Source: Exiguobacterium sp. (lineage in GTDB: Bacteria > Bacillota > Bacilli > Exiguobacteriales > Exiguobacteriaceae). From it: 64,000 bases of DNA. Within the stretch, counting starts at the first letter, position 1, and each line of letters starts with the position of its first letter. The notes under the pieces were generated by a model, which did not search any database, was not told the origin of the DNA, and saw only the letters and a program-made list of their open reading frames with translations. Position numbers and translations under genes: made by a program. Positions 29,550-38,507 of the stretch are shown here, one piece after another. The stretch covers positions 1 to 64,000 of the forward strand of contig NZ_JAFIFD010000019.1 of the NCBI RefSeq assembly GCF_020832205.1. Direction: 5' to 3'.

Positions 29550-29573
29550 CCTTCCAGGTCGACTTGTTTTTAT
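29541..29573 (+). terminator. rho-independent terminator after the dehydrogenase gene
   Basis: ACAAGTTGAC and GTCGACTTGT form a stem (one T-G pair) with loop CTTCCAG, then TTTT. It separates the aldolase/dehydrogenase pair from the polysaccharide cluster. Confidence 0.8.
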
Positions 29574-29701
29574 ATTTCACGAAAAAAATATCTGTCACTC
29601 ATTCGGATTGGTATTTACGACGAAATCGTTCCGGGAAGAACGAGGGTAGCATTAGCGGTTTTCCTACATCCTGATTCGACATCCAAGAAGGAGTGAACCC
29701 G

Positions 29702-30754
29702 ATGGCCAACTTAACGACACTCGTTAGTTTGATTGTCCCGATTTACAACACGAGCACTTATTTACATCAATGCCTAGACAGTCTTGTTCATCAGACGTAC
29801 CCCCACCTTGAAATCATCTGCATCAACGACGGAAGTACGGACGATAGCTTAGATATCGCTCGGACATACGTCGAAGACCCGCGGGTCCAAGTCATCGATC
29901 AAATGAATCGAGGCTGTACGGCTTGCCGGGCTCGCGGGCTCGACATGGCGAACGGAGAATATGTCATGTTTATCGATAGCGACGATTGGCTCGACCTAGA
30001 GGCGATTCGTGTGCTCGTTGAGCATGCGGACCGCGAACAAGCCGATGTGGTCATGGGCACGTATGTCCGGGAGTACGAGAATCGGGCGCTACCGAAACAA
30101 ATCTTCCCGACGAACTATTTGTCGTTCGACGAAGTAGAGACGAAGCGCTACGTGCATCGCCGTCTATTCGGTCTGATTGGGGAAGAGTTGGCCCACCCGG
30201 AAACGATTGACGCCCTCAACTCAAACTGCATCACCCTCTATCGACGGACACTGCTTGATGGGGTACCAATCGGGGGACCGCATGGAACGTTCGTTGACTT
30301 GTACTTCCAAATCCATGCGCTTGAACGTTGCAAACGGTTCGTCTATGTCGATTACCCGGTCTACCATTACCGGAAGACGAACATGAACTCGGAATCGACC
30401 GTCTACAAACAAGACCTCGTCACGTCCCGCATCAACTTCTTCCATTTCATGATGGACTATATCGAGCGGCACGACTTGGGCGACGAGTACCGCCAGGCGC
30501 TGTCGAACCGAATCGCTCTCAGTATGATTGGTATCGGATTGAATGAGTTGGCATCGCCAAGATCAGTGCGCGGTCAGGCGAAAGCACTCCGGGACGTGCT
30601 CCGACAAGATGATTATCGACGTGCCTACGCGCAGTTCGACTTGTCGCATCTTGATTTGAAGTGGAAGACGTTCTTCGCACTCTGTAAACATGAACAGACG
30701 TTACCTCTCATCTTCCTATTGCGCGGTGTCGATTTCATGCGGAGACGCGTGTAA
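29702..30754 (+). CDS. glycosyltransferase, family 2
   Basis: A 350-residue GT-A enzyme. AAGGAG at 29688-29693 points to ATG 29702 rather than the GTG at 29693. The nucleotide-sugar core shows VSLIVPIYNTSTYL, ICINDGSTDDSLD and the DxD-type MFIDSDDWLDLEA. The C-terminal half is helical and basic, typical of inner-leaflet membrane association. It opens the long polysaccharide cluster and should add one sugar to the lipid-linked repeat unit. Donor and acceptor are unknown. Confidence 0.9.
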   Translation: MANLTTLVSLIVPIYNTSTYLHQCLDSLVHQTYPHLEIICINDGSTDDSLDIARTYVEDPRVQVIDQMNRGCTACRARGLDMANGEYVMFIDSDDWLDLEAIRVLVEHADREQADVVMGTYVREYENRALPKQIFPTNYLSFDEVETKRYVHRRLFGLIGEELAHPETIDALNSNCITLYRRTLLDGVPIGGPHGTFVDLYFQIHALERCKRFVYVDYPVYHYRKTNMNSESTVYKQDLVTSRINFFHFMMDYIERHDLGDEYRQALSNRIALSMIGIGLNELASPRSVRGQAKALRDVLRQDDYRRAYAQFDLSHLDLKWKTFFALCKHEQTLPLIFLLRGVDFMRRRV

Positions 30755-30765
30755 AGGAGGGATAG

Positions 30766-31926
30766 ATGATGAAACGGATGCTGATGGTGGCTTCGGTCGT
30801 GTCGATGATTGAAAGTTTCAATCGCGACAATATTCGTTTGTTACAGGAGATGGGCTATGACGTTCACGTCGCCACAAATTTTGAGTGGGGCAGTATGTAC
30901 TCGAAAGATAAAATCGAACAGATTCGAAGTGATTTAACGCGACAAGGGGTGACGCTCTTTCAAATCGATTTCGAGCGCGACATTAAGAAGATGAATGGAC
31001 ATGTCCGCGCGTATCAACAGTTGAAAGCAATCATGACGAAACAACGCTACGACTTCATTCATTGCCATTCACCGATTGGCGGCGTGATCGGTCGACTTGT
31101 TTCGCGACAGACGCATACGCCATGCATGTACACGGCGCACGGGTTCCACTTCTTTAAAGGTAGCCCTTCCCTCAATTGGATGCTTTACTATCCGATTGAA
31201 CGAACGCTCGCCCGCTTCACGGATACAATCATCACCATCAATGAAGAGGACTATCAACGGGCCCAGTCGTTCAAGACGTCCCACACGTATCGAATCCCAG
31301 GTATCGGTGTCGATACGAAACGAATCGAAGCGGTGACGATTGACCGCCAATCGAAACGTCGCAAACTCGGGGTCGATGCCGATACCGATTTCGTCTTATT
31401 GTCTGTCGGGGAGCTGAATGAAAATAAAAACCACGAGACAATTATTCGGGCAATCGCTGCCTTGCAAGAACCGACGCTTCGGTATTGGATTGCCGGGACG
31501 GGTGCCTATCGAGCCCAGCTCGAACGGCTTGTCCGTGAACTCGGTTTGACCGGCCAAGTCCAATTACTCGGTTACCGAGATGACGTCATCGAAGTGATGA
31601 AGGCGGCAGACTGTTTTGTTTTTCCATCGAAACGTGAAGGGTTAGGAATGGCAGCGCTTGAAGCGATGGCGGCCGGTCTCCCACTCATCACATCAAACGT
31701 TCACGGGATTAACGATTATTCCATTGAAGGGGTCACCGGCTATAAACGAGCGCCGATTGATGTCGCAGGGTTCGCCAAAGCGATTCGGACGATGCAACTG
31801 GATTTTGATTTGTCTCACCAAATGGGACTCCACAACAGTGAGTTGGTAAAAGCGTTTGACGTTGGGCGCTCGAAAGAAGAGATGCGACGCATCTATTCGG
31901 AGTTCGGTCAATTCAAGGCGACATGA
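30766..31926 (+). CDS. glycosyltransferase, family 4 (EpsD-like)
   Basis: A 386-residue GT-B enzyme. The N-terminal Rossmann domain (MLMVASVVSMIESFNRDNI, then FIHCHSPIGGVIGRL and YTAHGFHFFKG) is like Bacillus EpsD. The C-terminal donor-binding domain has LSVGELNENKNHETIIRA and the FVFPSKREGLGMAALEAMA motif with the Glu-x7-Glu pair. AAAGGAGG lies before ATG 30766 with a second ATG three bases later. It acts on the lipid-linked polysaccharide precursor; the sugar is unknown. Confidence 0.9.
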   Translation: MMKRMLMVASVVSMIESFNRDNIRLLQEMGYDVHVATNFEWGSMYSKDKIEQIRSDLTRQGVTLFQIDFERDIKKMNGHVRAYQQLKAIMTKQRYDFIHCHSPIGGVIGRLVSRQTHTPCMYTAHGFHFFKGSPSLNWMLYYPIERTLARFTDTIITINEEDYQRAQSFKTSHTYRIPGIGVDTKRIEAVTIDRQSKRRKLGVDADTDFVLLSVGELNENKNHETIIRAIAALQEPTLRYWIAGTGAYRAQLERLVRELGLTGQVQLLGYRDDVIEVMKAADCFVFPSKREGLGMAALEAMAAGLPLITSNVHGINDYSIEGVTGYKRAPIDVAGFAKAIRTMQLDFDLSHQMGLHNSELVKAFDVGRSKEEMRRIYSEFGQFKAT

Positions 31927-32055
31927 TAGTTCATGAAAAAATGGTCGGTTTATCTTTCCGATTCGCATAAAGGTCAGGGTAAGGAGTAAGACAGAGCTAG
32001 CCCGCCTCGCTACGCTCGTTCGAGGATACTGGTTCATTTAAAGGAGGGTTAACAC

Positions 32056-32832
32056 GTGAAAAGTCAAACGATGTTATTGACCGAGATTTTCGACATTTTC
32101 AAAAAGAGCAAATGGCTGATTGCATTAACCATTTTAATAGGCGGGGGTGCCGCTTATTATGTGAGCCACTCGATTGTGGAACCGACGTACGAGGCATCGA
32201 CACAAATTCTCATCGTCCCGAAACAGGAGGCTGGCACGAACGTAGTCGATAGTGCTCAAATCTCATCTTCGCTATCTTTGATCAACACGTATCGCGTCAT
32301 CATGCGCAGTCCGGCTATCTTAAACGAAGTACAGGAACGGGTGCCGGAAGCTCCGGCCGATATTAGTGAAATTCTACTCGTTGAGAGCGAAGAAGACTCG
32401 CAAGTCATCAACATCGTCGTCGAGCATACGGATGCTGCCGTCGCCGCGGAAATCGCCAACGTCATCACAAACGTGTTCGCTACAGAAATTCCCGAGTTGA
32501 TGAATATTGATAACGTTCGCATTTTGTCGGAAGCGCAAGTACCGGAAGGACCGGTCTCCCCTAACGTCGTGGTGAACACTGCGCTCGGTGTCATCGCAGG
32601 GTTCATTATCGGCGGCGCGCTCGCGCTCGTCCGTTTCACGTTCGATAAACGGGTCCATAACGAGGCGGAGGCAATGCGATTGTTATCACTCCCCGTCATC
32701 GGATCGGTTCCGGTCATCGAGAAGCGGGACATGAAACCGAAAGTGGTAAAGCCAAAAAAAGATTCAAACATCCCACCGAAAGGAGATGAGCCGCATGTTC
32801 CACCTACCAAAGAAACCCGACAGTCTTCGTGA
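32056..32832 (+). CDS. Wzz/YveK-type polysaccharide co-polymerase (chain-length regulator)
   Basis: A 258-residue membrane protein starting at GTG with GGAGGG in front. Two membrane helices (about 22-42, and 175-195, LGVIAGFIIGGALALV) flank an extracellular helical domain with the Wzz features (PTYEASTQILIVPK near the start, AQVPEGPVSPNVV before the second helix). The cytoplasmic tail (VKPKKDSNIPPKGDE) would contact the kinase encoded next, whose start lies inside this gene. Together they set chain length and control export. Confidence 0.92.
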   Translation: MKSQTMLLTEIFDIFKKSKWLIALTILIGGGAAYYVSHSIVEPTYEASTQILIVPKQEAGTNVVDSAQISSSLSLINTYRVIMRSPAILNEVQERVPEAPADISEILLVESEEDSQVINIVVEHTDAAVAAEIANVITNVFATEIPELMNIDNVRILSEAQVPEGPVSPNVVVNTALGVIAGFIIGGALALVRFTFDKRVHNEAEAMRLLSLPVIGSVPVIEKRDMKPKVVKPKKDSNIPPKGDEPHVPPTKETRQSS

Positions 32833-33499
32833 TACAGAGCGCCATTTGATTACGCTGACGAATCCGAAATCACCGATCGCGGAACAGTATCGGACCATCC
32901 GGACGAACCTACAATTTACTGCGCTCGGAGCAGAACTGAAGACGATTGTCGTGACGTCCGCCTCTCCTGGAGAAGGGAAATCAACGACGGCATCGAACCT
33001 CGCGATCGTCTATGCCCAACTCGGAAAGCGCGTCCTATTGATGGATTGCGATATGCGTAAACCGACGATTCATCTGACGTTCCAACTGGTCGGCACACAA
33101 GGATTATCGACGGTACTGGCTAAACGGTCTTCATTAGAGCGAGCGATTCAGTCGACCCAAGTACCAAAGTTACACATTTTATCAGCCGGCCCAATTCCAC
33201 CGAACCCGTCAGAACTGTTGGCTTCGCCGATGATGCGGCAAGTTTTAAATGACGTGAAAGGTATGTATGACCTCGTCATTTTGGATGCCCCGCCGCTCAT
33301 GCACGTGGCAGACAGTCGGCTACTTGCGAGCGAGGCAGACGGAACCATTCTTGTCATTGGCTGTGACAACTCGAATCGAGATCTCGTCTTGCAGGCGAAA
33401 GAACAACTTGTCTTGTCCGGTGCGAACGTCCTCGGTCTCGTCATGAACCGCCGGGAACGCACCAGTACCGATTCTTACTATAGCTACGCTCATGGGTGA
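32795..33499 (+). CDS. CpsD/CapB-type bacterial tyrosine kinase
   Basis: A 234-residue cytoplasmic BY-kinase. Walker A (SASPGEGKST, about 55-64), A' (VLLMDCDMRKP) and B (LVILDAPP) motifs are present, and the C-terminus carries the autophosphorylated tyrosine cluster (SYYSYAHG). I chose ATG 32795 with AAAGGAGATGAG in front; ATG 32786 lies inside that ribosome site. It overlaps the Wzz-like gene, its activator. No partner phosphatase of the CpsB/YwqE type is in this window. Confidence 0.93.
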   Translation: MFHLPKKPDSLRDTERHLITLTNPKSPIAEQYRTIRTNLQFTALGAELKTIVVTSASPGEGKSTTASNLAIVYAQLGKRVLLMDCDMRKPTIHLTFQLVGTQGLSTVLAKRSSLERAIQSTQVPKLHILSAGPIPPNPSELLASPMMRQVLNDVKGMYDLVILDAPPLMHVADSRLLASEADGTILVIGCDNSNRDLVLQAKEQLVLSGANVLGLVMNRRERTSTDSYYSYAHG

Positions 33500-33521
33500 T
33501 GCGGAAAGGAGGATGTGAGAC

Positions 33522-34793
33522 ATGCAGATCTTGCACATCAACGCGATTCATGAACAGAAGAGTACGGGTCGAATCTGTAAAGAAATGTCGGAAGTGGCAC
33601 GCAGCCAAGGGCATGAAAGTGTGGTCGCCTATGCCACGGGACCTGACACCGGACTCGGCTATCGAATTGGCTCACAAGCCGACCAAAAACGGCACGCCCT
33701 CCTTTCTCGGATGAGTGGAAAGCAAGGATATTTTTCCAAAGCGGCTACGGAAGATCTCGTTCGTTTCATGGAGCAATTCCGACCGGACGTCGTGCATTTA
33801 CACAATTTACACTCAAACTATATTCATTTGGAGACGTTACTCACGTGGTTGGCGGCCAACGACGTACCGACGGTGTTGACGCTTCACGACTGTTGGTTTT
33901 ATACCGGGAAGTGCACGCATTACACTCGGGCCGGTTGCGACCGCTGGTTAGATGGGTGTGGTACGTGTCCTCAACTAAAGCAAGACAACCCTAGTTGTTT
34001 TTTTGACCGAACGGCTGAGATGTGGCAAGACAAAAAACGTTGGTTCGAAGCGATTCCCCGTCTCGCCGTCATCGGGGTCTCAGATTGGATCACGATTGAG
34101 GCAAGGTTCTCCTTTTTACAGCGCGCCACGATTTTACGTCGCATTTATAATTGGGTCGATCCCAACATTTTTTATCCTCGCGACACATCTCCACTGAGAA
34201 GAAAGATGGGATTGGACGACGCTTTCATTCTCTTGGGAGTCGCCAGTTCGTGGGATGACACGAAAGGGTTAGCTGACTGGATTGACCTCGCGAAACGCTT
34301 GCCAAATGACCAAATTCTCCTTGTCGGGGCGATGCCGAACCAATCCATACCAAATAACATTCGATCTGTTCCGGCGACGACAGACGTCGAGGAACTCGCC
34401 ACTTATTACGCGCTCGCCGACGTCTTCTTAAATTTATCCGAAGAGGAGTCGTTTGGAAAAGTGACAGTGGAAGCACTCGCTTCTGGCACACCGGCCATCG
34501 TCTATGACGCGACCGCCAACCCAGAGCTCGTCCCGGACCGTTGTGGCCGTGTGGTCACCCCGCACGATTTCGATGCGTTGATTCAGGCGGTGACGTCGAT
34601 TCGCCAAATCGGAAGTGAGGCGTTTAAGGAGTCATGTGTCACATATGCGAAAGCAACGTTTCAAATGAAAGATCGGGTGACCGATTACTTGACCGTCTAT
34701 GAGCAGCTTCAGGAAACGAAAGGAAGGGATTCACAATGGCGCGTCCACTCGTCTCCATCATCATCCCCGTTTACAACGGATCAGACTATTTAG
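33522..34793 (+). CDS. glycosyltransferase, family 4, with a C-terminal extension overlapping the next gene
   Basis: A 423-residue GT-B enzyme. The N-terminal domain has VVHLHNLHSNYIHLETLL and TLHDCWFYTGKC; a cysteine-rich patch (CTHYTRAGCDRWLDGCGTC) resembles the WcaK/WcaL-like subgroup. The donor domain has LSEEESFGKVTVEALASGTP with its Glu-x7-Glu motif. AAAGGAGG precedes the ATG. The last 19 codons run through the start of the next gene (34736) and look low-complexity (HSSPSSSPF), so the natural protein probably ended near residue 404 before an ancestral stop was lost. Sugar specificity is unknown. Confidence 0.88.
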   Translation: MQILHINAIHEQKSTGRICKEMSEVARSQGHESVVAYATGPDTGLGYRIGSQADQKRHALLSRMSGKQGYFSKAATEDLVRFMEQFRPDVVHLHNLHSNYIHLETLLTWLAANDVPTVLTLHDCWFYTGKCTHYTRAGCDRWLDGCGTCPQLKQDNPSCFFDRTAEMWQDKKRWFEAIPRLAVIGVSDWITIEARFSFLQRATILRRIYNWVDPNIFYPRDTSPLRRKMGLDDAFILLGVASSWDDTKGLADWIDLAKRLPNDQILLVGAMPNQSIPNNIRSVPATTDVEELATYYALADVFLNLSEEESFGKVTVEALASGTPAIVYDATANPELVPDRCGRVVTPHDFDALIQAVTSIRQIGSEAFKESCVTYAKATFQMKDRVTDYLTVYEQLQETKGRDSQWRVHSSPSSSPFTTDQTI

Positions 34794-35671
34794 AAGAAAC
34801 GATTCATAGCGCGCTCGCCCAAACGTATGAACATACGGAAGTGCTCGTCGTCAACGACGGGTCGACCGACGGCGGGGCGACGGCAGCCATCGCGAAACGA
34901 TTCGGAGACCAGATCCGCTACTTCGAAAAACCAAATGGGGGTGTATCGACCGCACTCAACCTCGGGATTCGTGAAATGAACGGGGACTGGTTCTCCTGGC
35001 TCAGCCATGACGACTTGTATTTACCGGAGAAGGTTGCAACACAAGTCGAACAAATCGAACGACTCGGGACTCAGGCTTCGACGACTGTCCTATCGTGTGG
35101 GACCGGCTTGATTGATGGAGAAGGACGCCCGATTCATCGGCCACGAAAGCGCGTGAAAGGGACCTTCACGAGCGTGGAGATGTTTGACCACCTTTTGCTA
35201 GACGCATGTCTAAGTGGATGTGCGCTCCTCATTCCACGGAAAGCGCTCGAAGACGTCGGTGGTTTCCCGACATCTTATCGCTACATTCAAGATTGGATGT
35301 GCTGGGTTGATATGACGCTTGCTGGGTACACGTTTTTGGTCACGACAGATCAGCACGTCTTATCCCGTGTCCACGCCAAACAACAGACGAAACGGATAGC
35401 TGAATTGGCGCCGCTTGAGACGGCCCGTTTTTTCGAACGGTTGTTGACGCGTCTGACGAGTGAGGAAAAACCGTCCCGTCACCACCTACGGACCACGTTC
35501 CGTGCCCTCTATCGCTCGACGGACCGTGTCGCCCAAGAAGAACTGTTCGCGCGTTTTCATGGAGAGCGCTACGTGACGAAAGTTGAACAGTACCGCTGGC
35601 GCTTATCGTCAGATGTCTATCATCGCCTCATTACGGCTTATCGTGGGGTCATGAATCTTCGTTATCGCTGA
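34736..35671 (+). CDS. glycosyltransferase, family 2
   Basis: A 311-residue GT-A enzyme. Core motifs are VSIIIPVYNGSDYLEETI, VLVVNDGSTDGGATA, PNGGVSTALNLGI and WFSWLSHDDLYLPEK. GAAAGGAAGG precedes the ATG, which lies 58 bases inside the previous gene, implying translational coupling. It should add a sugar to the repeat unit at the membrane. Donor unknown. Confidence 0.9.
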   Translation: MARPLVSIIIPVYNGSDYLEETIHSALAQTYEHTEVLVVNDGSTDGGATAAIAKRFGDQIRYFEKPNGGVSTALNLGIREMNGDWFSWLSHDDLYLPEKVATQVEQIERLGTQASTTVLSCGTGLIDGEGRPIHRPRKRVKGTFTSVEMFDHLLLDACLSGCALLIPRKALEDVGGFPTSYRYIQDWMCWVDMTLAGYTFLVTTDQHVLSRVHAKQQTKRIAELAPLETARFFERLLTRLTSEEKPSRHHLRTTFRALYRSTDRVAQEELFARFHGERYVTKVEQYRWRLSSDVYHRLITAYRGVMNLRYR

Positions 35672-35692
35672 ATGAAGAGAGGGGGAAATCGT

Positions 35693-36754
35693 ATGGTGAT
35701 TTACTTAATCAATATGATGCTACTCATCGCCTGGGCGTTTCTCCTATTGCGCGATGATGGGATTCGACATGGAAAGGCGCTCTTTGTCAGCATCGCCACG
35801 CTTCAATGGATTGTCCTCTCAGGCTTTCGTCATGTGAGTGTCGGCGCTGATACGCTGCAATATAAATGGATGTTTGATGAGACGAAAGCGATCTCATGGA
35901 ATCGTCTAGGTGAGAATTTCGTTGCGATTTTATTCGGCGATGTCGAAGGACGTGATCCGGGCTACTATATCTTGCAAAAGACGACCCAACTCATGACGGA
36001 CAACTATCAATGGTATCTCTTGATTGTCGCCATCCTCTTCCTCGTCCCGTTCGGCGTTTGGATATACCGAAACTCGACCGAGCCGCTACTTAGCTTCATC
36101 ATCTTCTCGACTTTATTTTATGCCTTCTTCGCGATTACCGGCATCCGGCAAACGTTGGCGACGGCGATCGCCGTCTTGATTGGCTATTATTTCATTCAAC
36201 AGCGCCGCTTTTGGCCTTTCCTCGCGGTCGTCCTCCTTGCTGCGACGATCCATAAATCGGCACTCGTGTTCATCCCGTTTTATTTCTTGGCGACCAAAAC
36301 GATTACGACGCGCTATTTATTGTTCATGGGCGCCTTGATCCCATTTCTGTTCGTGTTCCGGATTCAACTATTCGAGTTGTTCCGGATGATTAGCGGGTAC
36401 GACGAGTATGAGTATTACGCGGGGGCGGGGACACTTAACTTTTCGCTCATGCTCCTCGCTATCACAGGAGTCGCGATTTGGCGACGTGAACAAATGATTG
36501 CCGCCAACCCGAACGTGACGCACTATTTGAACGCGCTGCTCTTGGCGCTCTGTTTTCTACCACTCACGTTCATCAATCCATCGATGATGCGAGTCGTCCA
36601 ATACTTCTCCATTTTCATCATGCTCCTCATCCCTGAGCTGATTCGTTCATTTGATCAACGTGAACGGTTACTCGTCTATTACACGGCGGTCACGATGCTC
36701 GTATTGTTGTTCGCCCGTTATCAGCCGGTATATCAATTCTTTTGGCAACAATAA
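35693..36754 (+). CDS. EpsG-family polysaccharide polymerase (Wzy-like)
   Basis: A 353-residue integral membrane protein with about ten hydrophobic helices. The N-terminal helix is followed by the EpsG signature SGFRHVSVGADTLQYKWMF, and the FFAITGIRQTLATAIA block follows in the middle. AGAGGGGG at about 35678-35685 supports ATG 35693; the upstream in-frame ATG 35672 lacks a ribosome site. It is predicted to polymerise repeat units on the outer face of the membrane, with the flippase encoded next and the Wzz-like protein. EpsG of Bacillus subtilis biofilm matrix is the named relative. Confidence 0.88.
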   Translation: MVIYLINMMLLIAWAFLLLRDDGIRHGKALFVSIATLQWIVLSGFRHVSVGADTLQYKWMFDETKAISWNRLGENFVAILFGDVEGRDPGYYILQKTTQLMTDNYQWYLLIVAILFLVPFGVWIYRNSTEPLLSFIIFSTLFYAFFAITGIRQTLATAIAVLIGYYFIQQRRFWPFLAVVLLAATIHKSALVFIPFYFLATKTITTRYLLFMGALIPFLFVFRIQLFELFRMISGYDEYEYYAGAGTLNFSLMLLAITGVAIWRREQMIAANPNVTHYLNALLLALCFLPLTFINPSMMRVVQYFSIFIMLLIPELIRSFDQRERLLVYYTAVTMLVLLFARYQPVYQFFWQQ

Positions 36755-36771
36755 TGAGGGAGGGGAGTCAC

Positions 36772-38319
36772 GTGGCGACGAAAGTTCAACTCGAAGTCGA
36801 CGAAGCGAAAAGTTCTCGTCAAATTAAAATCGGAGCGCTCATGTCGTATGTCGCCATCGGATTTAACGTCTTGGCCGGTCTGCTCTATACCCCATGGATG
36901 ATTGCGGAGATTGGTCAGGCGAGTTATGGCTTATATATGCTCTCCATCTCGCTCGTCAGCATGTTCGCGCTCGATTTCGGACTCGAGGCGGCCGTCTCTC
37001 GCTTCTTATCGAAGTATTATGCCCTCGGTGATCGTGACGGGGCGGCCAAGTTTCTCGGTGTGGCGTTCAAGTTGTTCCTCGGCATCGCCGGATTGATTGC
37101 GTGCGTCTTGATTGGCGTCTACGTCATGATTGAGACCATTTATGCGAGTCTGTCGCCAGCGGAGGTCGAGACACTGAAAGTGCTCTACATCATGGTCGGA
37201 TTTTATATCGTCGTCTTGTTCCCGACGAAACCGTTCAATGGAATTTTTGTCGCCAACGAGCGCTTTGTCGTCTTAAATTGGTTCAACTTATCGGAGAAAG
37301 TGTTGACGGTGCTAATGATGGTCGGGGCGCTCTTGCTCGGATTCGGTCTTTACGCGCTCGTCTTCGTCAATGCGATCGTCGGGCTCGCCATCATCGTCGG
37401 AAAAGGACTGTATTTATTTAAAAAGACAGACACGGTCGTTGAATGGCTCTATCAAAGTGGGGCTATGTATCGTGACATCTTCTCATTCTCCTCTTGGACG
37501 ACGATTATCGCCTTGGCACAACGGTTCATCTTAAACATCACACCAACGATTCTTGGTGCCGTTGCCGGTAGTGCCTCGATTGCATTGTTCTCGATTGGGA
37601 TGGTCATCGAAGGATATGTTTGGACAATCGCCTCGGCCATCGGGTCGCTCTTCCTTCCGAAAGTGACGCGCATGACGACGAACAATCGGCATGACGCGCT
37701 TGAAGATTTGCTGATCCGTGTCGGTCGGATTCAACTGTTCATCGTCGGATTGATTATCGTCGGGTTCATGACGATGGGGCAAGAATTCATCCGGCTTTGG
37801 GTCGGGGACGCGTTCAAGACGTCGTACTTGATTGCGCTGTTGTTGATTGTGCCAGGTTTTATCACCTTAACCCAAGAGATTGCCTACACGACACTTATCG
37901 CCGTCAATCAAATCAAGTTTCGCGCCTTCGCCTCACTCATCGTCGCGACGGTCAGCGTGACGTTGTCGCTCATCTTGTCACCGCAATACGGGGCGGTCGG
38001 GGCCGCCGTCGCCATCTTGATTGGGAACGTGGTAGGGACCGTCATCTTCATGAATATCGTCTATATGAAAGTGTTGAACCTGAACATGTGGCGTTTCTTT
38101 CTAGCTTGTCACGTGAAGACGGCGCCTGCCTTCTTCTTCTTGGCGATCGTCGGCGTCTTGATGCAAACGTACTTCCCGGTCGATTCGCTGTTCGCCTTCT
38201 TACTAAAAGCACTCGTGATGGGTGCACTGTACGCAGCGTTTCTTTGGCTCTTCACTTTTAGGGAGAGCGAAAAGCAGTTGGTACTCAGTGTCGTACGGCG
38301 CGTCTCAAAGACATCCTGA
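36772..38319 (+). CDS. Wzx-type oligosaccharide flippase
   Basis: A 515-residue membrane protein of the polysaccharide-transport MATE-like superfamily, with about 14 hydrophobic helices. N-terminal signature is KIGALMSYVAIGFNVLAGLLYTPWMI. GAGGGAGGGG before GTG 36772 favours this start over the TTG 36742 or ATG 36754, which overlap the polymerase gene. It moves lipid-linked repeat units across the membrane. A terminator-like hairpin follows and marks a break before the sugar-nucleotide genes. Confidence 0.92.
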   Translation: MATKVQLEVDEAKSSRQIKIGALMSYVAIGFNVLAGLLYTPWMIAEIGQASYGLYMLSISLVSMFALDFGLEAAVSRFLSKYYALGDRDGAAKFLGVAFKLFLGIAGLIACVLIGVYVMIETIYASLSPAEVETLKVLYIMVGFYIVVLFPTKPFNGIFVANERFVVLNWFNLSEKVLTVLMMVGALLLGFGLYALVFVNAIVGLAIIVGKGLYLFKKTDTVVEWLYQSGAMYRDIFSFSSWTTIIALAQRFILNITPTILGAVAGSASIALFSIGMVIEGYVWTIASAIGSLFLPKVTRMTTNNRHDALEDLLIRVGRIQLFIVGLIIVGFMTMGQEFIRLWVGDAFKTSYLIALLLIVPGFITLTQEIAYTTLIAVNQIKFRAFASLIVATVSVTLSLILSPQYGAVGAAVAILIGNVVGTVIFMNIVYMKVLNLNMWRFFLACHVKTAPAFFFLAIVGVLMQTYFPVDSLFAFLLKALVMGALYAAFLWLFTFRESEKQLVLSVVRRVSKTS

Positions 38320-38333
38320 GCGGATGTCTTTTC
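38307..38333 (+). terminator. terminator-like hairpin after the flippase gene
   Basis: AAAGACATCC and GGATGTCTTT form a ten-pair stem with loop TGAGC, but only four T follow. It may partly separate the assembly genes from the sugar-nucleotide genes. The following 170 bases hold no gene and may carry a second promoter, though I could not identify one. Confidence 0.6.
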
Positions 38334-38507
38334 CAATCATAGGGAAATGTGGAACCGACCATCTTTCAAAAAAATGATACACATATCCTTCCTATTTTCA
38401 GTCGAGTCGGGTATCACCGTAGTATCATCCTTATTTCTTAGAATTCCAATTCGTTCATCCATCACCTTACGCAGCTCGGAGACATCATGAAAAGGAGAGA
38501 ATTGGCT

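Noticed and set aside
32005..32025. CCTCG/CGAGG hairpin before the Wzz-like gene as a regulatory RNA
   Set aside because: Only five pairs, no T-run and no match to a known exopolysaccharide leader element; likely chance.
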